From NCBI RefSeq assembly GCF_011762185.1, contig NZ_JAASQJ010000007.1, positions 124,001 through 188,000 on the forward strand: DNA of 64,000 nt. The letters run 5' to 3'. The notes beneath the pieces were generated by a model. It saw nothing but the letters and a program-made list of their open reading frames with translations, had not been told where the DNA came from and searched no databases. This DNA comes from Dyadobacter arcticus (lineage in GTDB: Bacteria > Bacteroidota > Bacteroidia > Cytophagales > Spirosomataceae). Of the stretch, positions 27,777-37,260 are shown in pieces (position 1 is the stretch's first letter; every line of letters begins with the position of its first letter). The position numbers and the translations under genes were made by a program.

Positions 27777-30700
27777 TTAGCTGAAAAGTCCCATAATATC
27801 TTCCTGACTGAGCTTCTTAATAAATCCGGATTCCCCGCCTACCAAATCTTCCGCCAAGTCCTGTTTACGCTGTTGCAGCAATAGTATCTTTTCTTCAATC
27901 GTATCCTTACAAATCATTTTATAGGCAAATACCTTCCGAGTTTGCCCAATACGGTGTGTTCTGTCAATCGCCTGACGCTCCACCGCCGGATTCCACCAGG
28001 GATCAATAAGATATACGTAATCCGCCTCCGTAAGATTTAAACCTACCCCACCTGCTTTTAGGCTCATCAAAAATACGCGGCATGTCTTGTCACTTTGGAA
28101 GCGATTTACCCGTCCGGCACGATCGACAGTTTGTCCGTCGAGGTATTCGTACGGAATGTTGATTTTTTCCAAATGTTGGCGAATAAGGTCAAGCATCCCC
28201 AAAAACTGACTGAAAATGAGGATCTTATGATTCGACGCATTTTCCTCTATTTCACGGGTGATCTCTTCCAGCTTCGCCGATTCATTCCCAAAATCTTCAT
28301 CGCCCGACAGTATTGCCGGAGAGTCGCATATCTGTCTGAGTTTTAATAGTGCTTCCAGGATCAGAAAGCTGCTTTTATTCAGTCCGTCGGTAGCAAGCTT
28401 TTCTGCAATTTCCTGACGATATCTTTCCCTAAAAGTGTCATACACCTTGCGTTGCTTATTGCCCATTTCACAGAACAAAATGGTTTCTGTCTTATCAGGA
28501 AGGTCTGATGCCACTTCTTCTTTGGTACGTTTCAGCATAAAAGGATAGACCAGCTTTCTCAATTCGGCTGCCTTCTCCTTATCCTGGTATTTATCAATGG
28601 GTGTCGCATATTCCGTGCGGAAAAAATCCGCGTGGCCTAACATGCCAGGGTTCAAAAATTCAAATTGAGAGTACAGATCGAATGTATTGTTCTCCACGGG
28701 CGTACCAGTCATCGTCAGACGATTTTTCGCATGCAGCAATCGTGAAGCTTTTGACGTCAAAGAATCCGGATTTTTGATGGCCTGCGCTTCATCCAGGACA
28801 ATGTAATTGAAATTAAAGAGTCGCAACAGCTCCACATCGCTGCGCATCGTCCCGTAAGTGGTGAGGATAATGTCATATTCTTTAAAAAAATCGATATCCT
28901 TTCTCCTTGCCATTCCCCGATGCACAAATAACTTAAGATCAGGCGTAAATTTAGCTGCCTCAGCCTGCCAGTTGAAAATCAATGTGGTAGGTACCACAAC
29001 CAAATTGGTGTTTGCGGGATCCATATTTTTCTGCTGCTGCAAAAAAGTAAGCATTTGCAGCGTTTTCCCTAACCCCATATCATCCGCCAGACATCCTCCC
29101 CAGCCGAACTCATCCAGGAAGTGAATCCATTTATATCCCTCCTCCTGGTACTGCCTCAAAGTAGCATTGACATTGCCGGGAAGTGGAACATCAGGTATTT
29201 GCTTGAAATTGAGCAGTTTCTGTTTCTTTTCCGACAACTCCCGAAACACCTCTTCGTTGTCAATTTCCGAAACCAGTTCATCAATTAACGAGAAGTGAAT
29301 TTTGGATAGCATGATTTTATCAGCATTTACCCGACCAAACTGCAACAGTGGTTCCAATTTACTGATCCACTCATCCGGCAGCACGCCTAATGAACCATCA
29401 GAAAGCTGAACATAATTTTGCTTTTTAAGTAATGCCTTCTTGGCATCAGCAAGCGAAACAACCTGGTCTCCAAAGGTGATTTCTACTTTCATGTCAAACC
29501 AATCGATACCAGAAGAGGCGGTCACTTTTACAGTACCTCGATTGGGATTGAAGCGCATTTTTTTCAGGTCCTTAAACCCAAGCAGATCATAATGTTTTTT
29601 GCGGGCCGCTTCCACAAAATTGAAAAGCCAGCCTTCTTTCATCACGTGATCAAATGGGATATAGAAAAACGGCTGACCGGATTGCTGAATGAAACTAGGA
29701 TGCAACGACTTAATCCAATCCCAAACCTCACTTTCAGCAGATAAATCCCTTTCCAGCAACGTGATCTGGTTGTTTTCAAAACTGGTTTTCGAACGCCGCT
29801 TGTCATGCAGAAATTCCACTTCGCCTGTTTCGCTGTCCTGCGATTGGTAGATATAAGCGGGGACAATTAGCAGATTGGCATCATCCTCTTTCAGATAAAT
29901 TTTAGGCTTTTTAAAAGTTAGCTGTCCTGAACTTATCTGGTGCCTGGTTTGGAACAGCACATCAAATTGCTCTGTAACTGGAATAATCCAATCGGCCAGA
30001 AAGCTTTCAGCGAATTCCTTCTTAACCCTTACCTTATATCCGTTCTGGCTTAAATAGGCGACCATTTCAGCTTCGCTTATCCCAGCCCAGCGGAATAGCA
30101 ATTTTTCATTGTAGATACCCAGCCAGAAGCTGTCAAAAGAAACAACTTTTTGCAGTTCCAGCGGTGTGCCGGCTTTCAGCTCCACATAGGGATTCAGGGT
30201 AATAAATTCTTTGTCCTCAGTAAGTACGAAAAACAATTTAACCGGTTCTCGATGCAGTTCCAGCTGGATAAGCTGATTATTACTCGTCACATAATCTCCT
30301 TCCGCCAGATACAATCTATCGGCATCAAGATCATTAAAGACCCGATTAAGCTGTTTTCCAACGTAATTTCTAGCCTCATAACGCTGCTCGGCGCCCACAT
30401 CGTCGAAATGCAGATAAGCATTGTAAGCCCATCCCTGTTTGCGTATGAATTTTTGAAGCCCTTCTTCCCAATGCTTTGCCAACCGGACCAGCCTGGCGTC
30501 CGACTCACTTAAGACAGGGATTTCATCCGGTGAATAATAGTGACTTGACCCTCCGGCTATATTCCGGATATTGGTCAATTTGTCCGATTTGGCGCTGTAT
30601 TTTACAGAAAACACGCCAAAGCCCATGTCAAGTAAGTGGTTCTTACCTTTTGGCCAGAAAACAAATATCGATATCCGATCCTCATCGTCCTGCCCATTTT

Positions 30701-31562
30701 CAGCAGGAGAAATGTTGAAGGTAACGTTTTGAGCAGGTAAAATTCTGTTTCTCAACGCTCGCCAATCCTGGTAAGCGCCAATTTTTTGAAGGGTTGGATC
30801 CAGTTTGAGCAACAGCAATCCACCTTCTTCATCTAACCGAAAATCAAATTTATCTTTAAACTGATCCAGAAGAGAATAACCGTATTCTGCAAGCAGATTA
30901 TTTTTTTCTGCGGTCAGGTCCCGCATTACCTCGAATGCTTTTTCTCCAAGCTCCTCGCGAAGTTTTAGAAATGCCGCCAGCTTATGTTCACACAAAGGGA
31001 CCCACAGCTTTTGGTCACAATCGCAGGAAGTATGAATTTGTCTTGTATTCTTAACTCTTTTGAATGCCACCTGATAGCCTTTCCCGCCATCGGTTACAAC
31101 GCATGCCGCCTCTCCTTCTTTGGCTGATACAATTTCCACCTTTTCTATGGACGTCCTGTTTTTCCAGGTATCATCCAAGACAAGGCTTCTCAGTTGAAAT
31201 TCCTTAAGTTCGGGGAGATCGACAACAGTGCTGTTCATGTCATAAACAACCTGCTTGATGGTCGGCATTTTATCCAGAATGTACAAAATTGCCGCGACAC
31301 GGTGCTTACAAAGGCCGTTCTTATCGGGACATGAACATTCTGTAATGATTTGCGGGGTAAGGAAATCCCGGATGTAAATCTGATAAAACTGAATTGAGTA
31401 GTCGCTCTTGACCTTAAATTCGGCATTACCGGGACCATTATATTCCAATTTGGAAACTTTTAAGCCGCCACTGCTATAAATGGAACGCCCTCTTGACAAT
31501 ACGTCCTTATCTGCCCGCCTTATTAAGAAGTTGGATAATTTCTCCTTCTTTTCGTTTTCCAT
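27777..31562 (-). CDS. SNF2-family helicase with two SWIM zinc motifs
   Basis: A 1261-residue superfamily 2 DNA translocase. Two SWIM-type CxCxnCxH motifs precede the motor: C76-C78-C85-H87 and C181-C183-C192-H194. A long middle region follows. The ATPase core has motif I DDMGLGKTLQ (about 827), motif II LDEAQAIKN (about 924), GTPVENN, and motif VI RTHRIGQTRKV. Bacterial SNF2 proteins of this type are linked to transcription and DNA-repair transactions, but the role here is not established. The start codon is 24 nt from a -7-like box at 31586-31593. Confidence 0.9.
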   Translation of the reverse strand: MENEKKEKLSNFLIRRADKDVLSRGRSIYSSGGLKVSKLEYNGPGNAEFKVKSDYSIQFYQIYIRDFLTPQIITECSCPDKNGLCKHRVAAILYILDKMPTIKQVVYDMNSTVVDLPELKEFQLRSLVLDDTWKNRTSIEKVEIVSAKEGEAACVVTDGGKGYQVAFKRVKNTRQIHTSCDCDQKLWVPLCEHKLAAFLKLREELGEKAFEVMRDLTAEKNNLLAEYGYSLLDQFKDKFDFRLDEEGGLLLLKLDPTLQKIGAYQDWRALRNRILPAQNVTFNISPAENGQDDEDRISIFVFWPKGKNHLLDMGFGVFSVKYSAKSDKLTNIRNIAGGSSHYYSPDEIPVLSESDARLVRLAKHWEEGLQKFIRKQGWAYNAYLHFDDVGAEQRYEARNYVGKQLNRVFNDLDADRLYLAEGDYVTSNNQLIQLELHREPVKLFFVLTEDKEFITLNPYVELKAGTPLELQKVVSFDSFWLGIYNEKLLFRWAGISEAEMVAYLSQNGYKVRVKKEFAESFLADWIIPVTEQFDVLFQTRHQISSGQLTFKKPKIYLKEDDANLLIVPAYIYQSQDSETGEVEFLHDKRRSKTSFENNQITLLERDLSAESEVWDWIKSLHPSFIQQSGQPFFYIPFDHVMKEGWLFNFVEAARKKHYDLLGFKDLKKMRFNPNRGTVKVTASSGIDWFDMKVEITFGDQVVSLADAKKALLKKQNYVQLSDGSLGVLPDEWISKLEPLLQFGRVNADKIMLSKIHFSLIDELVSEIDNEEVFRELSEKKQKLLNFKQIPDVPLPGNVNATLRQYQEEGYKWIHFLDEFGWGGCLADDMGLGKTLQMLTFLQQQKNMDPANTNLVVVPTTLIFNWQAEAAKFTPDLKLFVHRGMARRKDIDFFKEYDIILTTYGTMRSDVELLRLFNFNYIVLDEAQAIKNPDSLTSKASRLLHAKNRLTMTGTPVENNTFDLYSQFEFLNPGMLGHADFFRTEYATPIDKYQDKEKAAELRKLVYPFMLKRTKEEVASDLPDKTETILFCEMGNKQRKVYDTFRERYRQEIAEKLATDGLNKSSFLILEALLKLRQICDSPAILSGDEDFGNESAKLEEITREIEENASNHKILIFSQFLGMLDLIRQHLEKINIPYEYLDGQTVDRAGRVNRFQSDKTCRVFLMSLKAGGVGLNLTEADYVYLIDPWWNPAVERQAIDRTHRIGQTRKVFAYKMICKDTIEEKILLLQQRKQDLAEDLVGGESGFIKKLSQEDIMGLFS

Positions 31563-31585
31563 TTACCACGCTGCCGTTTAAAATG

Positions 31586-31593
31586 CAAAAGTA
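31586..31593 (-). promoter_or_regulatory. -7 promoter element upstream of the SNF2 helicase
   Basis: CAAAAGTA on the plus strand reads TACTTTTG on the minus strand, matching TAnnTTTG. It lies 24 nt upstream of the ATG at 31562. No TTG is found at the expected -33 distance, so only half of the promoter is supported. The same TACTTTTGC string occurs upstream of era. Confidence 0.45.
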
Positions 31594-31650
31594 CGGTATG
31601 TTTCTCTTTTATAGAAACGCACGAGGAAGATATGGTCACTCAAAAAAATC

Positions 31651-32088
31651 TTATCGGATGTAGGGCTGTTCAATGACACCGATGTGGACAAAAGTGAACA
31701 ACTGTTCACAAAAATCTTCTATCTGTCTTCCAATGTTTGGATAGAGTACTTTTCCATTCAATGCATCTATCGGAAGCCATACTATTTCCAAAGCGGTCGT
31801 GTGAGCCGGATTTAAGGCGGGTGTGCCAAAAATTTTAGTTTCAAAAACAACATGAAAAGTTTCTTTTTGAATCTCTTTCCATATCACCTCACCACAGATT
31901 ATCATTTCATTAACATCAGTTATTACACCCAATTCTTCATCAAGTTCACGTTTGAGCGCCTCATGTAGACACTCTCCTGCATCTGGATTTCCACCCGGAA
32001 GTGCATAAACATCTTTGTCCCCATAATTATATCGCAAGGTTAAAATCCGATCACGTTTTATGATCAGGGCCGAAGGGCGAACATTCAT
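31651..32088 (-). CDS. NUDIX hydrolase
   Basis: A 145-residue pyrophosphohydrolase of a nucleoside diphosphate linked to X. The Nudix box is complete: GGNPDAGECLHEALKREL followed by DEELGV, fitting GX5EX7REUXEEXGU. The substrate (8-oxo-dGTP, ADP-ribose, sugar nucleotide or other) cannot be told. It follows gmhA by 37 nt on the same strand, so the two may be co-transcribed. Confidence 0.88.
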   Translation of the reverse strand: MNVRPSALIIKRDRILTLRYNYGDKDVYALPGGNPDAGECLHEALKRELDEELGVITDVNEMIICGEVIWKEIQKETFHVVFETKIFGTPALNPAHTTALEIVWLPIDALNGKVLYPNIGRQIEDFCEQLFTFVHIGVIEQPYIR

Positions 32089-32125
32089 GTTACACGAGTC
32101 AGGTTAGTGGATTTTTTACTCAGCC

Positions 32126-32710
32126 TTATTCCTGCAAAACCGTCTTTTCGATGAGCAGCATGAAAATGTGGATGACTTTGATATGAATTTCCTGAATTCT
32201 GTCCGCGTAGCCGAAATGTGGGACACAAATTTCAACATCTGCTAGTCCAGCAAGCTTTCCACCATCCTTGCCCGACATAATCACAACCTTCATGCCTTTG
32301 GATTTTGCAGCCTCGACCGCATTGATAATGTTAGCAGAGTTTCCACTGGTGCTTAATCCTAATAAAACGTCTCCCGGTTGACCAAGTGCTTCCAGATATC
32401 TTGAAAACACAAATTCGTAGCCAAAATCATTGCTTACGCAGCTTAAATGGCTGACATCTGAAATTGCTATCGCAGGTAATGCACGTCGGTTATCCCGGTA
32501 CCTGCCTGTCAATTCCTCTGCAAAATGCATGGCATCGCAATGTGATCCGCCGTTTCCGCAGGAAAGTATTTTTCCATTCTGCAGGATCGCATCTGACATA
32601 AGCCGGGCTGCCTTTTCTATTTTTTCAATTTGTGTAGGGTCATTCAGAAAATGGTCCAGAACGCTTTGTGCTTCCTTCAACTCCTGACTGATAATGTCCT
32701 GGTAACTCAT
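32126..32710 (-). CDS. gmhA: Phosphoheptose (sedoheptulose-7-phosphate) isomerase
   Basis: SIS-domain isomerase making D-glycero-D-manno-heptose-7-phosphate for lipopolysaccharide core heptose. Key features are [20 protein letters not shown] and [19 protein letters not shown]. At 194 residues it has the standard length. HldE-type partners are not in the window. It lies between the NUDIX gene and the MnmC-like methyltransferase on the minus strand. Confidence 0.92.
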   Translation of the reverse strand: MSYQDIISQELKEAQSVLDHFLNDPTQIEKIEKAARLMSDAILQNGKILSCGNGGSHCDAMHFAEELTGRYRDNRRALPAIAISDVSHLSCVSNDFGYEFVFSRYLEALGQPGDVLLGLSTSGNSANIINAVEAAKSKGMKVVIMSGKDGGKLAGLADVEICVPHFGYADRIQEIHIKVIHIFMLLIEKTVLQE

Positions 32711-32778
32711 ATTGGTTATTTTTTTAATCTAATACTAAATTTCGCGGCCGTTTGACCAATATACATAAATGTTGTTAA

Positions 32779-33435
32779 TCAGGCCTTGATCGCTTTAAGT
32801 ACATGTGTTTTCTTGCCAGGGCCTCTGTGTCTTTGAACTACAAAGCCTGCTGCTCTTAGCGCTCTTTTTACAATCCCCTTGGAAGAGTATGTTACCAATA
32901 CGCCACCGGTGCACGTTTGGGCTGCAATTTTCCCAAATATTTCTGCTGTCCATAATTCTGGCTGCGCGCGCGGATCAAACGCATCATAAAAAATCACATC
33001 GAATAATGTTTCCGATGTGAAGTTTTGAAGCTGGGTATCTTCCTTTCGAAAGGAAAAGTAAGGTGAAATTTGATTCTGTGTTGACCAAGGGATTTCGTGA
33101 AGTTTCATGAAACCGGTCTCATTCAGCAATGACTGGTAATTTAATTTTAATGCATCTTCCAGACTCACCGGGAATGCTTCAACAGAGGTGTAATAAACTG
33201 GTTTTTCCAACTTGTCAGCCAATTTCCAGGCTAAAAAGGCATTAAGGCCTGTTCCAAAACCCATTTCAAAAACCTGGATTGTAACATTTGCATTTTCAAG
33301 GATTGGTCGTAAACCTAGATTGATATAAATGTGCTCTGCCTCGTTGAGAGCACCGTGAAGCGAATGGTATTGTTGATTGAATTGTGAACTGAACAAAGAA
33401 TGCGAGCCGTCTTCAGTTACGATAAGGCGTTCCAA
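32779..33435 (-). CDS. MnmC N-terminal-like methyltransferase (MnmD type)
   Basis: SAM-dependent methyltransferase resembling the N-terminal domain of MnmC, which finishes 5-methylaminomethyl-2-thiouridine at the tRNA wobble base. The SAM loop is FEMGFGTGLNAFLAW (56-70), and the DUF752-type active-site region is IFYDAFDPRAQPELW. The 218 residues contain no FAD-dependent oxidase domain, so this is the stand-alone form. A 32-nt gap follows the aspartic-protease gene upstream on the same strand. Confidence 0.88.
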   Translation of the reverse strand: MERLIVTEDGSHSLFSSQFNQQYHSLHGALNEAEHIYINLGLRPILENANVTIQVFEMGFGTGLNAFLAWKLADKLEKPVYYTSVEAFPVSLEDALKLNYQSLLNETGFMKLHEIPWSTQNQISPYFSFRKEDTQLQNFTSETLFDVIFYDAFDPRAQPELWTAEIFGKIAAQTCTGGVLVTYSSKGIVKRALRAAGFVVQRHRGPGKKTHVLKAIKA

Positions 33436-33467
33436 ATAAACCAGATTTTAGTTTGGCTTAAATGTAA

Positions 33468-34736
33468 TTAAATCATTCTTCGCAGTGTAACCTGGGTAAA
33501 GAAAATATCCCCTTTGCGTTTGACAAGTAAGTCAATGTTCTTGCCGTCGCCGCGTTGCAGCAGCTTATAGATTTCACTTACATTCAATTCCGAAGCCGAG
33601 TGGTCGTCTATAAATAATAACTGGTCACCTTCCATCAGGCCTGCACGCGAAGCCGGTGAGTCGTCGGAAATATGATTTACAAAATAAGTATGCAGGTCCC
33701 TGCCTTCCGCCCTGATTTCCATCCCGCTCATATCGTGTTCGAATTTTTCACGCATACGGCTTTTGATGGGTTTCAGGACCATATAACTTTCCTGATAATT
33801 CATGGTAACCTTAAACCTGCGCAGCAATTCGCATCCAATGTTTCCCTGCCGCTCGGTGCCAGCCCGCAGCTTGGAGCCAAATGACAGGCTATCCGGAAAA
33901 GATGCCACAATATTATCCATCTCAAATCTGCCCAGTCTGAGTCTGTCAATACGGCCTAGATTTCCATTAATAACGCCATTTAACCCACGGCCCAATTGCG
34001 CCCTGATCACTTTTTCAGGTAAACGGAAAGATTCTTTCGGGGTATTATTTAAAAGCAATGCATGACCCGCACCCGTATCAATCAAAACCCGGATGGGGTG
34101 TTCTCTGCCGTCGGCAAAAAGCGTAACTGCATCCGTAAACGGTTTGGTGTCTTCAATGATCAATGGATGTTTGTCACCTTTGCTGGTTTTGTAACGGTAC
34201 CTTTCATTACGCATCAAAATGAGTTCTTTTTTAGAAAAATCGATGGTAACAACAAAATTGTTGAAGATCTCATAACCAAAAATTCCGTGTACGGGCACGC
34301 CCACATACTCAGAAAGGCGAAGAAAATCCTCTTCAAGCACCACGATATTCTGGTGATTAGCTTTCAGTCGGCCCATCGAAAAGCGATTATCAATGGCTAC
34401 ATGTGCTGAAATAGATTTCCCTTCACCAGCACCCGTCAGACTGACTTTTCTGGTCAGACGAAGCTTGTCCGGTTTTAAAATATTGGGATCTGTTATAATA
34501 ATTGAACTTACTCCTGTGTCGAGGATAAAGCGAAGTGAATCAGTATCATTGATTTTCGCGTAGAGTAAAATCAGATTTGAATGCAGTTCAAAAGGGATGC
34601 GTGCGGTTTTATGGTTTTTATCCAAAAAGTAACCGTATCTCTCTTCAGAAACGGGTGGAATGTCTTCTGTTTTAGCTAATGAAGTGTTACTTATAAAAAG
34701 TATGATCGCTAAAAATAACCACTTAGACGTTTTCAT
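33468..34736 (-). CDS. Exported two-lobed retropepsin-like aspartic protease with PDZ domain
   Basis: A 422-residue protein with a signal peptide (to about residue 21). Two retropepsin-type lobes each carry the catalytic triplet: ILDTGVSS (DTG 73-75) and LIDTGAG (DTG 220-222). Two such sites in one chain could form a single-chain active site, whereas most bacterial retropepsin-like proteins carry one and dimerize. A PDZ domain (about 335-420; SPASRAGLMEGDQLLFIDD) ends the protein. A periplasmic or surface proteolytic role is inferred. Confidence 0.85.
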   Translation of the reverse strand: MKTSKWLFLAIILFISNTSLAKTEDIPPVSEERYGYFLDKNHKTARIPFELHSNLILLYAKINDTDSLRFILDTGVSSIIITDPNILKPDKLRLTRKVSLTGAGEGKSISAHVAIDNRFSMGRLKANHQNIVVLEEDFLRLSEYVGVPVHGIFGYEIFNNFVVTIDFSKKELILMRNERYRYKTSKGDKHPLIIEDTKPFTDAVTLFADGREHPIRVLIDTGAGHALLLNNTPKESFRLPEKVIRAQLGRGLNGVINGNLGRIDRLRLGRFEMDNIVASFPDSLSFGSKLRAGTERQGNIGCELLRRFKVTMNYQESYMVLKPIKSRMREKFEHDMSGMEIRAEGRDLHTYFVNHISDDSPASRAGLMEGDQLLFIDDHSASELNVSEIYKLLQRGDGKNIDLLVKRKGDIFFTQVTLRRMI

Positions 34737-35036
34737 CGTGGCCTCCTTTCTTTAAATTCTAAATGTCAAATTAATATGTTAACAACACTAAAACACACTG
34801 GCTATAAATGGCTTAACTCTGTCTTTATATCTTTTGTGTACACCTAAGTATCAAATTCCGCCCAATCGGTTAATAAAGTAAAATTAATGCATTTTACCTC
34901 AATAAAACACAAATAAATCTTTATAAGTACAAACTTTCTGATATTAAAGTTATCATTTATGTAAAATCATGCAAATGATGAAATTAAGTTAATTTTGTTG
35001 CGTAAAAAGACATTTTTTCACAATAAAAATTTTCTC
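34737..35036. other. AT-rich divergent intergenic region
   Basis: 300 nt between the protease (minus) and tpiA (plus) without a gene. It must hold both promoters. A clear -7 element for tpiA is at 34990-34997. A short inverted repeat, GTAAAA with TTTTAC about 8 nt apart, lies near 34880-34900. Nothing else is recognized. Confidence 0.4.
34990..34997 (+). promoter_or_regulatory. -7 promoter element of tpiA
   Basis: TAATTTTG matches TAnnTTTG exactly and lies 39 nt upstream of the tpiA ATG, giving a leader of about 30 nt. No TTG is present at the expected -33 distance. Confidence 0.5.
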
Positions 35037-35798
35037 ATGCGAAAAAAAATTGTTGCCGGTAACTGGAAGATGAACAAACTTCTGGATGAGGCAGTTGCGC
35101 TTACTTCTGAACTGGTAAATATGGCCAAAGATGAGGTTCAAAACGATACAAAAGTTATACTTTGCCCCCCTTCCATTTACCTTACCACCATCAAAAATTA
35201 CATAGAAAACAGCCCTAATTTTTCGTTGGCTGCCCAAAATTGCTCTGATAAAGTTTCAGGCGCTTTTACTGGTGAAATTTCTGCGCAAATGTTGCAAGCT
35301 GTCGGTGTAGAATATGTACTGATCGGCCACAGCGAGCGTCGGCAGTATTTTAATGAAACGAATGCACTGCTTGCAGAGAAAGTTAATACGGCCCTGGCAA
35401 ATGGCGTATCCCCTATTTTTTGCTGCGGAGAATCGCTGGACCAGCGGCAGAATGAAGACTATATTGGCTTTGTCAAAAATCAGATTACCGAAAGTTTATT
35501 CCATTTATCTAAGGATCAATTGTTATCGGTAGTGATTGCATATGAGCCCATTTGGGCAATTGGAACGGGCCTTACTGCAAGCGCCGAACAAGCTCAGGAA
35601 ATGCACGCTGCATTACGCCAGCATTTTGCGTCCAAATACGGCGCCGACGTTGCGGATGAGATTTCTATTTTATACGGTGGAAGTGTTACTGCTGCAAGTG
35701 CTGCCGAATTATTCGCTTCACCGGATATCGACGGCGGTCTGGTAGGTGGAGCTTCCTTGAAATCCAGGGAGTTTACAAATATTATTAAGGCGAGATAA
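35037..35798 (+). CDS. tpiA: Triosephosphate isomerase
   Basis: Glycolytic enzyme interconverting dihydroxyacetone phosphate and glyceraldehyde-3-phosphate. The start at 35037 gives the canonical N-terminus MRKKIVAGNWKMN. Catalytic residues are Lys11, His98 (IGHSERR) and Glu170 (AYEPIWAIGTG), and the phosphate loop GGSV is present. The length of 253 residues is normal. The open frame extends 14 codons upstream from a non-ATG codon, but that part overlaps the promoter. It is convergent with the OmpA-family gene across a repeat array. Confidence 0.97.
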   Translation: MRKKIVAGNWKMNKLLDEAVALTSELVNMAKDEVQNDTKVILCPPSIYLTTIKNYIENSPNFSLAAQNCSDKVSGAFTGEISAQMLQAVGVEYVLIGHSERRQYFNETNALLAEKVNTALANGVSPIFCCGESLDQRQNEDYIGFVKNQITESLFHLSKDQLLSVVIAYEPIWAIGTGLTASAEQAQEMHAALRQHFASKYGADVADEISILYGGSVTAASAAELFASPDIDGGLVGGASLKSREFTNIIKAR

Positions 35799-35800
35799 TG

Positions 35801-35950
35801 CATTGTCATTGATGGTCATGGGTAGTCATATGTTGTCATGATTATGGTATCAATCCAATAGTTCACAACGAATGACAATCCCTGACTATTCTCAACAATT
35901 AATGACCATCTCTGACCATCAATGACCTTTGTGCATTCCCTGACCATTCC
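35801..35950. repeat. Helically phased 10-bp inverted repeat array
   Basis: The core GTCA recurs exactly every 10 bp at 35805, 35815, 35825 and 35835. The reverse-complement core TGAC then recurs every 10 bp at 35873, 35883, 35903, 35913 and 35923, with degenerate units at 35893 and 35933 and a shifted one at 35941. A perfect 14-bp inverted pair joins the halves (35805-35818 and 35913-35926). It fills the gap between convergent tpiA and the OmpA-family gene. No T-run marks it as an ordinary terminator. Confidence 0.9.
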
Positions 35951-37173
35951 TACACCTGCGTGACGACAAATTCAACCCTACGATTTTTCTTGCGGTCGTC
36001 CCCTTTTGCAATTGGCCGGGTTGCGCCATATCCTTTGGCTTCGATCCGATTGGAATTAATGCCTTTTTCAACCAGATAATTTTTAACTGCTTCAGCGCGC
36101 TTTTTAGACAATTCAAGGTTTTTATCAAAATCCCCAACATTATCGGTATGGCCTTCCACCCTGATTCCAATCCCAGGACTTTCAAGCATCATCTTGACTA
36201 AGCGATTCAGTTCGTCGTACGATTCCGGCAAAAGTGTGAATTGTGATGTTTCGAAATAGATATTTGGGAGCGTAATGGTTTCGCCCACTGCGAGCGGGGT
36301 AAGGTAAAAATCCTGATCAAAAGATCCTTTTTCGGACGAATCAGCTGGGGTAACGCTCAATGTAGCCCCGTAATAACCTTTTGCAATAACACTGAAATTG
36401 TACTTTTCAGACAGATCGAGGCCTATTTTATACTTGCCCGAGGAAGATTTAATTTGTAAAGAATCGCCTTTTTCGAGATAGGAGATCTGGGCAGGAACTG
36501 GACTCTTAGTCTTGGCATTATAAACCGTTCCTTTGATCACAGCCATCGTTCCGTCCTGTTTAGCGTTGGATTGAGGTATTTCTGCAACTGACTCCTGCAC
36601 TTCTTTTTGCACAGGCTCTTCTGCTTTTGCAGTTGTTTTGGGTGTTTTTACTGGTTGCTTTTTAGGCGGGTTTTTAATGTGAATGCCATAAAAATTCCAT
36701 GATTGAGACCCTTGAGAACTACGGCCTTCGTAAAAATCAAATTCTTCAATACCAGGGGTTAGCCTTTCAAAATAAGCTACAAAATCGACGGTTTCTCCAG
36801 CATTCACTTCCTTTTTAGTGGCTGTCGGAATATTCTCTGCTTTGATCAGCTTAAACTTCTTTTCAACTTCTCCCGGCTTATATAATCTGGTTTCAGGATC
36901 AAGCCAGATCTGATTGCCTGTTGATTTTTGTTGTTTTTGATCCGGGCCCTGAGGAAAGGGGAAGGGAAATTGCTTTGGAAGATTCTGACTTGCCCGTGTT
37001 TCTATAAACTGCAAATGAATGATCGTATAACGATCATTCAATTCGACGCGCTTGATCTTCACGTAAGGTTGCGACTGTTCGTCTACCTTCGGGTTTTCAG
37101 TAATTTGCCCAAAACTAACATTGAAGGAAAGTAAAATGGCACCGCAAAATGCCGTAAGCAATTTAAAAGTCAT
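35950..37173 (-). CDS. OmpA-family protein with carboxypeptidase-like insert
   Basis: A 407-residue exported envelope protein. The signal peptide ends near VSFGQ. A central low-complexity stretch rich in Lys, Pro and Glu (about 168-205) is followed by a carboxypeptidase-regulatory-like beta domain ([18 protein letters not shown]). The C-terminus is a peptidoglycan-binding OmpA domain with [18 protein letters not shown] and KGYGATRPI. It probably tethers the envelope to peptidoglycan. Its stop lies at the end of the 10-bp repeat array. Confidence 0.9.
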   Translation of the reverse strand: MTFKLLTAFCGAILLSFNVSFGQITENPKVDEQSQPYVKIKRVELNDRYTIIHLQFIETRASQNLPKQFPFPFPQGPDQKQQKSTGNQIWLDPETRLYKPGEVEKKFKLIKAENIPTATKKEVNAGETVDFVAYFERLTPGIEEFDFYEGRSSQGSQSWNFYGIHIKNPPKKQPVKTPKTTAKAEEPVQKEVQESVAEIPQSNAKQDGTMAVIKGTVYNAKTKSPVPAQISYLEKGDSLQIKSSSGKYKIGLDLSEKYNFSVIAKGYYGATLSVTPADSSEKGSFDQDFYLTPLAVGETITLPNIYFETSQFTLLPESYDELNRLVKMMLESPGIGIRVEGHTDNVGDFDKNLELSKKRAEAVKNYLVEKGINSNRIEAKGYGATRPIAKGDDRKKNRRVEFVVTQV

Positions 37174-37260
37174 GACCTTAAACTGTTAATTTTTTATAAA
37201 TAACTGCAAAAACGCGTGAACATTCCTGATAGTTTGTTAAAAATTGTTAAAGAAGGTAAC

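Noticed and set aside
35801-35950. CRISPR-like array
   Set aside because: Units are 10 bp without unique spacers, occur in both orientations, and no cas genes are present.
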